From: Opitutia bacterium
Lineage (GTDB): Bacteria; Verrucomicrobiota; Verrucomicrobiia; Opitutales; Coraliomargaritaceae
Assembly (NCBI GenBank): GCA_018663485.1
Contig: JABJQI010000177.1
Coordinates: 1-20,380, forward strand
Reading direction: 5' to 3'
DNA length: 20,380 nucleotides
In this document: one piece after another, positions 14,723 to 20,380 of the stretch
How the letters are laid out: every line of letters begins with the position of its first letter
Position numbering within the stretch: position 1 is the stretch's first letter
Notes under the pieces: generated by a model
Told to the model about the DNA's origin: nothing
Databases searched by the model: none
What the model saw: the letters and a program-made list of their open reading frames with translations, nothing else
Made by a program: the position numbers and the translations under genes

Positions 14723-14760
14723 GAATGCCGCAACCCTCCGTTTGCGGCATTCTTTATTTA
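14723..14760 (+). terminator. Rho-independent terminator before hisF
   Basis: GAATGCCGCAA (14723-14733) and TTGCGGCATTC (14742-14752) form an 11-bp stem with an 8-base loop, followed by TTTATTTA. It begins 24 bases after the stop of the 591-residue gene and 70 bases before the hisF start. Confidence 0.85.
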
Positions 14761-14792
14761 CAGAGATCCAATCTATTTTTTAATCTGCAGCT

Positions 14793-15554
14793 ATGCTCTC
14801 AGTCCGAATTATTCCCTGCTTAGATGTTCATGAAGGTCGCGTTGTCAAAGGCGTGAATTTCGTCAATTTGATCGATGCTGGCGATCCCGTTGAACAAGCC
14901 AAAGCCTATGAGCAGCAAGGCGCCGACGAATTGGTATTCCTAGATATCACTGCCTCCAGCGATGAGCGCAATACCATGATTGACGTAGTCAAACGCACCG
15001 CCGACCAGTGCTTCATGCCACTCACCGTCGGTGGCGGACTGCGCAACGTAGAAAACATTCGTGATATGCTCAATGCTGGTGCCGACAAAGTCAGCCTGAA
15101 CACCGCAGCCATCAACAATCCAGATCTCATAGTCGAAGCATCCTCTAAGTTCGGCAACCAGTGCATCGTCGTCGCAATCGATGCCAAGCAAGTTAAGGAC
15201 CAAGATCGCTGGGAAGTTTACACCCATGGCGGGCGTAACAACACAAAACTCGACGCAATCGAATGGGCTAAGAAAGTTGTTGCGCTCGGCGCAGGCGAAA
15301 TTCTCCTGACTAGTATGGACTCCGATGGCACTAAGGCTGGATTTGACAATGCGCTTAACCGGGCTGTCAGCGAAGCCGTCGAAGTGCCCGTTATCGCTTC
15401 AGGTGGCGCAGGCACTCTCGATCACCTCGCCGACGCCATCGACAAAGGCAAAACCAGCGCCGTGCTTGCCGCATCCATTTTTCACTTTGGCACTTTCACG
15501 ATTCGCCAGGCAAAAGAGCATCTGCATAGCCGCGGCATACCAGTGAGACTATAA
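14793..15554 (+). CDS. hisF: Imidazole glycerol phosphate synthase, cyclase subunit
   Basis: This 253-residue (beta/alpha)8 barrel uses ammonia delivered by HisH to convert PRFAR into imidazole glycerol phosphate and AICAR, in histidine synthesis. Signatures: RIIPCLDVHEGRVVKGVNF (5-23), GADELVFLDITAS (43-55), PLTVGGGLRN (76-85), AGADKVSLNTAA (95-106), VVAIDAK (126-132), THGGR, GEILLTSMDSDGTKAGFD and VIASGGAGTLDH. The two catalytic aspartates fall at the canonical positions, Asp11 and Asp130. Length equals the family norm. hisH, hisA and other his genes are not in the window, so the pathway is scattered in this genome. It follows a terminator, so it should have its own promoter, which I could not define. 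Confidence 0.97.
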   Translation: MLSVRIIPCLDVHEGRVVKGVNFVNLIDAGDPVEQAKAYEQQGADELVFLDITASSDERNTMIDVVKRTADQCFMPLTVGGGLRNVENIRDMLNAGADKVSLNTAAINNPDLIVEASSKFGNQCIVVAIDAKQVKDQDRWEVYTHGGRNNTKLDAIEWAKKVVALGAGEILLTSMDSDGTKAGFDNALNRAVSEAVEVPVIASGGAGTLDHLADAIDKGKTSAVLAASIFHFGTFTIRQAKEHLHSRGIPVRL

Positions 15555-15692
15555 ATCCGACACGAGATTACCCCACCCGCTACAAACTCAAGCAGTTAGA
15601 GAACCCTTACAGCGACCAGCTGTAAACCTGGAGTAGCTGCCTGCTGGTTGTTTAATCCATAAAATGAATTAGATTCACCGAGAATCCTCACC

Positions 15693-16586
15693 GTGAAAAT
15701 CATCGATAGCCACAGCCATTGTTACTCTGCAGAACTTGCGGCATCTCCGCGCATGTGGGCGGAGTCTCACAACGAGCCACACTGGGCAGACCTGGTCGCT
15801 CCCCTCAACCGCCCATCTATTCAAGGCTGGGCGACGATGAAGCAAACTTTAGCCGCGATGGATGCCGCAGACGTCCAAAAAACCGTCTTGCTCGGTTGGT
15901 ATTGGCAAAACGAAACCACCTGCCATTGGCAAAATGAAGTGATCGCAAGATGGGTGCAGAAAGCACCCGAGCGCTTTATCGGCTTCGCCTCGATCCATCC
16001 CGGTGGCACCGCAGCGTCCGTCATCGCTCAATGCGAATATGCACTCAGCCTAGGGCTACACGGCGTGGGTGAGTTGCACCCCGGCATCCAGCAGTTCGAC
16101 TCCAGCAGCGAAGGCTGGCATGCACTAGCTGATTGGTGCGTCACCCACCACTGGCCAATCAATCTTCACGCAACCGAAGCTGTCGGCCACGACCATCCTG
16201 GTAGTGTGCCTACTCCGCTCAATGACTTCCTGCGGATGGCTGAGGCGCACCCTGATCTAAAGCTTATCCTTGCGCACTGGGGTGGTGGACTTCCTTTCTT
16301 TGAACTCAACCCGCGACTGCGTAAAGCGCTTAAGAATGTGTACTACGATACTTCGGCCACCCCCCTACTCTACGCGCCAACGATCTTTCGACGGATGATT
16401 GATACCGTAGGTGCCGAGAAAATTCTTTTTGGCTCAGACTTCCCTCTGCGCGTCTATCCGCGCACACAAAAGGCGCCCGACTACCGCATGTTCATCGAAG
16501 CGGTACAGAACGAAGCAAACTTAGCCCCCGAAGAGTTTGCTGCGGTCATGCAGGGTAACATACAGCGATTACTCGGCAAAGCCTAG
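15693..16586 (+). CDS. Amidohydrolase-2 family metal-dependent hydrolase
   Basis: This 297-residue TIM-barrel protein belongs to the Amidohydro_2 (ACMSD-like, COG2159) group. Metal-site residues are visible: DSHSHC (Asp5, His7, His9), NLHATE (His159), LILAHWGGGLPF (His195) and ILFGSDFPLR (Asp249). The HWGGG and FGSDFP segments are hallmarks of this group, which includes decarboxylases and lactone or amide hydrolases. The substrate cannot be told from sequence. Translation starts at GTG 15693 (MKIIDSHSHC), because the metal motif begins at residue 5 and there is no ATG nearby. It lies 138 bases after hisF on the same strand. A link to histidine metabolism is not implied. Confidence 0.88.
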   Translation: MKIIDSHSHCYSAELAASPRMWAESHNEPHWADLVAPLNRPSIQGWATMKQTLAAMDAADVQKTVLLGWYWQNETTCHWQNEVIARWVQKAPERFIGFASIHPGGTAASVIAQCEYALSLGLHGVGELHPGIQQFDSSSEGWHALADWCVTHHWPINLHATEAVGHDHPGSVPTPLNDFLRMAEAHPDLKLILAHWGGGLPFFELNPRLRKALKNVYYDTSATPLLYAPTIFRRMIDTVGAEKILFGSDFPLRVYPRTQKAPDYRMFIEAVQNEANLAPEEFAAVMQGNIQRLLGKA

Positions 16587-16631
16587 CAGCGCACTTGTGC
16601 CCACGCTACAAGCAGGCAGCTAATAGTTTCT

Positions 16632-16653
16632 GGGTAATGCTCCATGATTACCC
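16632..16653. repeat. Short inverted repeat after the amidohydrolase gene
   Basis: GGGTAAT (16632-16638) and ATTACCC (16647-16653) form a 7-bp stem with an 8-base loop, 45 bases after the amidohydrolase stop. The T-tract is poor (TGCGTTT). It may be a weak terminator. The stop codon of the adjoining pseudogene frame falls inside the right arm. Confidence 0.3.
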
Positions 16654-16953
16654 TGCGTTTAATGCAATCGGTCGAGATACTAGAGGTAACGATTGCGCTT
16701 TGCGATCCACAAACCTAAGCACCGACGAAGCTGGGCAAGCGAGATTGTAGATTTGATCGACTTCGACTTTAAACGGATCCGTCACATCATGACGCATAAG
16801 GTCAAACATAGGGTTTGCCATTAAGTGCTGCACATTACCCTTTCGTCCCGTGAAGAAGTTATCCATACAAATAACTTCATGCCCTTCGTACAACAGACGG
16901 TCGCACAAATGACTGCCAAGAAATCTAGCACCTCCAGTCATTAAAATACGCAT
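16648..16953 (-). pseudogene. Truncated UDP-glucuronate decarboxylase (UXS) gene
   Basis: The first 76 residues match the N-terminus of UDP-glucuronate decarboxylase / UDP-xylose synthase (extended SDR family): MRILMTGGARFLGSHLCDRL, VICMDNFFTGRKGN, RHDVTDP and EVDQIYNLACPAS. After codon 76 (about 16726) similarity stops abruptly, and 25 unrelated codons run to a TAA. The YxxxK catalytic motif and the rest of the usual 310 or so residues are missing. The NAD-binding GxxGxxG is also damaged, with Arg10 in place of the middle Gly. Both defects indicate a dead gene. A functional copy would be needed elsewhere for UDP-xylose formation. Confidence 0.85.
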
Positions 16954-17277
16954 AATTGAAACAATTTATAAACATTGGAAATTCTCGAACAATCAATGCT
17001 TTGGTAATAAAAGTTCATATATTGGCGCGCGCTTTCACTCTCTTTCATGGGGTGTTTTCCAGTTGATACTTAAATATAAACGACTGTCGCACCCAATGCG
17101 GTAGCCGACTACCTGTTCACAGATCACCGACATATGGAAGCACTTCGGCCACAGAAAAAAGACCCTGCATTCATTCGATGTTCGTAAATTTGCAGCAGCG
17201 GCTGTAGCAAAAGGAGAGCTAGTTAAATATCTGCCAAGGCTTGACCTCTGCGCCTCATTTGTCAGCCATGACCAGCG
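16954..17277. other. Gap with degraded-looking sequence
   Basis: About 324 bases lie between the UXS pseudogene and the helicase gene. It must hold the helicase promoter, but no good -35/-10 pair stands out. From 17105 a plus-strand frame without ATG, GTG or TTG start runs open to a TGA at 17312-17314, overlapping the helicase start. It reads like protein (FDVRKFAAAAVAKGELVKYL) but I cannot match it to a family. Confidence 0.4.
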
Positions 17278-19605
17278 ATGCATATCGATCCAATCGCCCG
17301 AACTGTTCGCCTGAGTGTGCGCGAACTCGCCACCTTTCGACAGGTACGATCGAGCGATGGGCATGGTGCTGGTTCACGGCGTGCTGCAATCGGTCAACAA
17401 TGGCACACCAGCGCCGCTCTCCAAACGCGCGAAATCCAGCCTGACGCACGCTTCGAGGTGCCACTCAACGCAAAATGGTTTTACCGCGACTGGAGCTTTG
17501 AAGTACAGGGCCGCATCGATCAGCTTATCCCTGAGCAGGAGCAGTTATGTATTCGTGAAGTTAAAACTGTACGTAATGGCCTGCCCGCCAGCGCCGAAGA
17601 CCTCGCTAGTCGCTATCCCGATTATTTCGCACAAGCCGCCATCTACCTAGGACTCGCTAGGGTACTATCGGAGTATGCCGACACCAGGCTCCGTGCGGAG
17701 CTCTTCTTCATCGAGATCGAGACTGGTGCCGTTCAAATTGTGCCGCTCACTGATGCTGACGAGCGCGCCTTCACCGATCAACTCGTTACGCTACTCCCTT
17801 TCCTAGAAGACCGCCGCACCAGTCAGCTGCGCCTGCAAGGGGTCGAACTGCAGCCTGCATTTGAAACCTTGCGCGAAGGACAGGCTGAGCTATACGAGAC
17901 CCTCGATCACGCCACTCTACAGAGCAAAACCGTGCTCCTCGAAGCACCCACTGGTTTTGGAAAAACCGGTATTGTGCTCGAACATATGCTACGTCAAATG
18001 CAGCGCGGCGTCTATGATCGTGCGATCTACCTCACCAGTAAATCAACAGGTCAGCTCGAAACGATTCGCCAACTCCGCAGTATGATCGGCGACAACCTGC
18101 GCTACATCCAAATGCGCAACCGCAAAGAACATATGATCGAAAGCGCCGCGCACACCTGCACCGGCGATGAGCGTTGTAACCAACACCTCGGGCAAAGCTG
18201 GCTTGCAGCCAACATTCATCCGCCCGATCTGTTTGAAGATGCTACGTTCAGCCTCGACCACTCCAAAGCCCTCGGCGAAGAAACAGGCGTCTGCCCCTAT
18301 GCACTGACCAAAGGGTGCCTGCCATTCGCCGAGATCTGGATCGGTGATACCAACTATATATTTTCGCCAGCCAGCCGCTCCGTCTTTTTTGAGCAACATG
18401 GGTTTGATCCCGCCAAGACATTACTAATCGTCGACGAAGCACACAATCTGCCTGACCGCGCGGCCGATGCACTCAGTGCCGAGCTTAGCGCAGCCGACCT
18501 ACTGCTCGCACTCGAAGAGCTACGCAACGCAGGCGCACCGCGCCACCTACTCAGTATTGGCGAAGAGCTCATCCGCTGCCTCGACTCCTTGACCACCAAA
18601 GAGCCACTTCACCCCGATGCACTCTACGAGATGCTCGATCTGTGCGAAGATTTTGCTCGGCAACTCCAAGACGCCCAATTCGATTACTCAGCCACCGCCC
18701 CCTTCGCGATCGACATTGTTTGGCGCATTCCAGCCCTCGCACAGCGCCTAGCCGAGCCAGCGCATCAATGGCTGCGCTGGTCACCTACGTCTGGCACGCT
18801 CCGCGCCACCTGCCTCAACGCTAGTCAATGGATCGCGGACTGTGCCGCTGCCTTTGGTGGCAGCATCTTAATGTCTGCCACGCTCTCGCCGATTCAGAGT
18901 TTTCGCGAACACTGTGGCCTCACCGCAGAGAATGCCACACTCGCACTCGGCCATGCACCATGGCGAGACGATGCCTATAGCGTCGCCATCGATACCCGAG
19001 TGGATACCCGCTATAAACAACGCGACAAATATTATGAAACCACCGCACGCACGATCGCCACGCTGATCGAACAAAGCCCCAGCGTGCCCATCGCCGTATT
19101 TTTTACGTCCTATCTTTACGCCGAAAATATCAAAGCTTACCTCGACGCTCTCAATCCTGCGACACGCGTTCAAGTGCAACCGCGCGGCGTCGATCTAGCC
19201 GAGCAAGAATCGTTTATCGACGAAGGCCTACTGATGGCCGACGCCCTCTTTCTGATCTTAGGCTCCAGCTATGCTGAAGGCGTCGACAAGCTTGGCGGCC
19301 GGATTGATATCGCGATGGTGGTCGGCCCCGCTTTGCCGGAAGTCAACGCCATCCAAGACGCCAAGATGGACACCCATCCCAGCATGGAAAGGGACGCCGT
19401 CTTCACCGATGTTTATATCATCCCAGCAATGCGCCGCATCCACCAAGCACTCGGGCGCATCGTGCGCGCACCAGGCCATCGCGCCAAAGTGTTACTCCAC
19501 GGCAAACGCTACAATCAAGCGGCTTACCAAGAGCAACTTGCAGCTGAATATCAACAGGCCACCACGATCACCAGCGACAACGAGTTGTTTGAGTGGTTAC
19601 AATAA
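17278..19605 (+). CDS. XPD/DinG-type Fe-S helicase with N-terminal PD-(D/E)XK nuclease-like domain
   Basis: This 775-residue protein is of the Rad3/XPD/DinG superfamily-2 group (COG1199). Residues about 55-175 look like a PD-(D/E)XK nuclease domain: FEVQGRIDQL (Asp81), IREVKTV (Glu94-x-Lys96) and YFAQAAIYLGL with the trailing Gln. Helicase motifs follow: Walker A EAPTGFGKT (222-230, Lys229); four cysteines, Cys294, Cys300, Cys339 and Cys347, in the Fe-S domain position; DEAH box VDEAHN (385-390); SILMSATLSP (529-538); LGSSYAEGVD (661-670); and motif VI QALGRIVR (723-730). It should unwind DNA 5'-3' during repair or replication, as XPD relatives do. Whether the nuclease part cuts is unknown. 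ATG 17278 is chosen because VRLSVRELATF soon after it looks like the conserved N-terminus. It appears monocistronic. Confidence 0.88.
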   Translation: MHIDPIARTVRLSVRELATFRQVRSSDGHGAGSRRAAIGQQWHTSAALQTREIQPDARFEVPLNAKWFYRDWSFEVQGRIDQLIPEQEQLCIREVKTVRNGLPASAEDLASRYPDYFAQAAIYLGLARVLSEYADTRLRAELFFIEIETGAVQIVPLTDADERAFTDQLVTLLPFLEDRRTSQLRLQGVELQPAFETLREGQAELYETLDHATLQSKTVLLEAPTGFGKTGIVLEHMLRQMQRGVYDRAIYLTSKSTGQLETIRQLRSMIGDNLRYIQMRNRKEHMIESAAHTCTGDERCNQHLGQSWLAANIHPPDLFEDATFSLDHSKALGEETGVCPYALTKGCLPFAEIWIGDTNYIFSPASRSVFFEQHGFDPAKTLLIVDEAHNLPDRAADALSAELSAADLLLALEELRNAGAPRHLLSIGEELIRCLDSLTTKEPLHPDALYEMLDLCEDFARQLQDAQFDYSATAPFAIDIVWRIPALAQRLAEPAHQWLRWSPTSGTLRATCLNASQWIADCAAAFGGSILMSATLSPIQSFREHCGLTAENATLALGHAPWRDDAYSVAIDTRVDTRYKQRDKYYETTARTIATLIEQSPSVPIAVFFTSYLYAENIKAYLDALNPATRVQVQPRGVDLAEQESFIDEGLLMADALFLILGSSYAEGVDKLGGRIDIAMVVGPALPEVNAIQDAKMDTHPSMERDAVFTDVYIIPAMRRIHQALGRIVRAPGHRAKVLLHGKRYNQAAYQEQLAAEYQQATTITSDNELFEWLQ

Positions 19606-19720
19606 AGCTAGCGCGCTTTGCCCTAAGCGGATCATTGCAACCTCAAGATCATAATATTCGTATTGCTTGTTCAGGCAAAACTGCTTTGTTCGTCGATTCT
19701 TCGCGTATACGGAACAATAT

Positions 19721-19794
19721 GTGGGCGTAGCTCAGCTGGATAGAGCATCGGTTTTCTAAACCGAGGGTCCCGGGTTCGAGTCCCGGCGCCCATA
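19721..19794 (+). tRNA. tRNA-Arg (anticodon UCU)
   Basis: The cloverleaf has acceptor stem GTGGGCG/CGCCCAT (G-U at 1:72) and D arm GCTC...GAGC. The anticodon stem TCGGT/ACCGA with loop TTTCTAA gives anticodon TCT (UCU), which reads AGA/AGG. The T arm CCGGG-TTCGAGT-CCCGG is perfect. The discriminator is A and the genome continues CGT, so CCA is not encoded and must be added enzymatically, unlike the tRNA-Val of this window. Confidence 0.95.
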
Positions 19795-20120
19795 CGTTTC
19801 GATGTGCAAGGACTCTCACATCGGAGCTCTGGCTCGCTACACGATTTTTTTGTCTTCTTTCAGGCTTGGAACCAGTCACGAAGCAATACGACCCGATGTG
19901 CCGTTTAATAGAATTCCCGAGCTGCTTTATGGCAATTTAAACAGAGCATTGAGTTGTCGGGCTTTTGCACAGAATGGCCCCCACTAAGTTGCAGAAAGAT
20001 CTGCAACAATCACGGTTATCGGAACGCATAAATACCGATGCGCTTACGATATTACATACTTAGCCAGTTCGACAGACTGCAAGCTACAAGATTTGAATCA
20101 TAGCATGATTGCTGTCGCGA
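19795..20120. other. Gap between tRNA-Arg and LuxR-type gene
   Basis: These 326 bases hold the weak terminator candidate near 19820-19851 and the downstream region of the minus-strand regulator gene. I see no gene in it. Frames that run through the tRNA here are artefacts. Confidence 0.5.
19820..19851 (+). terminator. Possible terminator after tRNA-Arg
   Basis: GAGC-TCTG-GCTC forms a small stem, flanked by ATCG and CGAT that can pair across a 6-base bulge, and a run of T (19844-19851) follows. A second 7-bp stem (CGATGTG 19800-19806 with CACATCG 19817-19823) competes with it. Position after the tRNA is suitable, but the stem is weak. Confidence 0.3.
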
Positions 20121-20380
20121 CTAGATTGACTGCTTCTTATGCGAGACAGCGGTCCAATCGAGACCACCTTTAGATTTGACGACACCTTTTTCGAAGGCAA
20201 AGCGCACCAGACTCGCTTCGTCGCTGATCTTGAGTCGCTTCATCACATTGTGCTTATGGCGACGAATAGTGAACTCACTAATTCCCAATATGTCACCCGC
20301 ACTCACATGGTCATGGCCTTGCGCAATTAAGCGCATAACCTGCAACTCTCTATCAGACAAAACCTTGTAATAAGCATCTG
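20121..20380 (-). CDS. LuxR/NarL-type regulator, C-terminal DNA-binding part (partial)
   Basis: The frame ends at 20121 and is open to the right window edge, so the N-terminal part is missing. The visible 85 or so residues form a GerE/LuxR helix-turn-helix: YYKVLSDRELQVMRLIAQG (with the conserved LSxRE start), then DILGISEFTIRRHKHNVMKRL (scaffold and recognition helices) and KISDEASLVRFAFEKG. The last pattern, with Leu-Val-Arg-Phe-Ala, is usual in NarL/FixJ response regulators whose N-terminus is a receiver domain. I expect, but cannot see, such a receiver. A TTG at 20358-20360 could be mistaken for a start but cuts the domain. It might serve an orphan kinase, but the kinase here lies 10 kb away, so no pairing is claimed. 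Confidence 0.85.
   Translation of the reverse strand, partial: DAYYKVLSDRELQVMRLIAQGHDHVSAGDILGISEFTIRRHKHNVMKRLKISDEASLVRFAFEKGVVKSKGGLDWTAVSHKKQSI

Noticed and set aside
15615..15648. ACCAGC/GCTGGT inverted repeat between hisF and the amidohydrolase gene
   Set aside because: Only 6 bp with a 22-base loop and a weak T-tract; not enough to call a terminator.
17035..17364. Minus-strand 109-codon frame upstream of and overlapping the helicase start
   Set aside because: It overlaps the helicase N-terminus in antisense, and its composition (many Cys, Trp, Ser) does not look like a protein of this genome.
19649..19879. Minus-strand frame containing APGLEPGTLGLENRCSI
   Set aside because: This is the classic false protein produced by translating a tRNA gene in antisense, here tRNA-Arg.
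1..20380. CRISPR array, insertion sequence, prophage or defence cluster
   Set aside because: I saw no regularly spaced direct repeats, no transposase or integrase motifs, and no cluster of defence-type genes; the helicase stands alone.

Overview
The window looks like chromosomal DNA from a Gram-negative, heterotrophic bacterium. The protein style, the CobA-HemD fusion beside hemC, and the style of a hairpin repeat next to it suggest Verrucomicrobiota, perhaps Opitutae. That placement is an impression from memory and no rRNA is present to confirm it. Most of the sequence is well-packed housekeeping DNA. Two stretches (about 1-1147 and about 16590-17277) are gene-poor and hold broken gene pieces.

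Layout. (a) 1-1147: a minus-strand membrane-protein fragment abuts a plus-strand tail of ribulose-phosphate 3-epimerase, followed by about 800 bases with no credible gene. (b) 1148-2886: tRNA-Val(UAC), then ilvN and ilvC of branched-chain amino acid synthesis, ending in a clear terminator. ilvB is not in the window. (c) 2935-5460: hemC and a cobA-hemD fusion, which convert porphobilinogen to uroporphyrinogen III and on to precorrin-2. A double-hairpin repeat lies between them. (d) 5615-7326, minus strand: sufS-sufU for sulfur mobilisation to Fe-S clusters. (e) 7514-10288, minus: a CHASE3-HAMP hybrid histidine kinase with two receiver domains and an HPt domain. (f) 10736-12706, minus: acetyl-CoA synthetase with its own promoter and terminator. 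(g) 12923-14698, plus: an unrecognised 591-residue protein, divergent from acs. (h) 14793-16586: hisF and an amidohydrolase. (i) 16648-16953, minus: a truncated UDP-glucuronate decarboxylase pseudogene. (j) 17278-19605: an XPD/DinG-type iron-sulfur helicase with an N-terminal PD-(D/E)XK nuclease-like domain. (k) 19721-19794: tRNA-Arg(UCU). (l) 20121-20380, minus: the DNA-binding end of a LuxR/NarL-type regulator cut by the window edge.

The genes form small independent units rather than one system. Functional links are modest: tRNA-Val sits in front of a valine-pathway gene, hemC and cobA-hemD are consecutive tetrapyrrole steps, and SufS-SufU supplies Fe-S clusters of the sort the helicase should carry. 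I do not see a defence island, CRISPR array, prophage or intact mobile element.

The points most worth a second look are the REP-like twin hairpin between hemC and cobA-hemD, whose arms differ by paired, structure-preserving changes; the nuclease-helicase fusion; an inverted repeat whose second arm runs into the sufS ribosome binding site; an 18-base perfect palindrome over the -35 box of the kinase promoter; and an in-frame 39-codon extension after the kinase's TGA stop.
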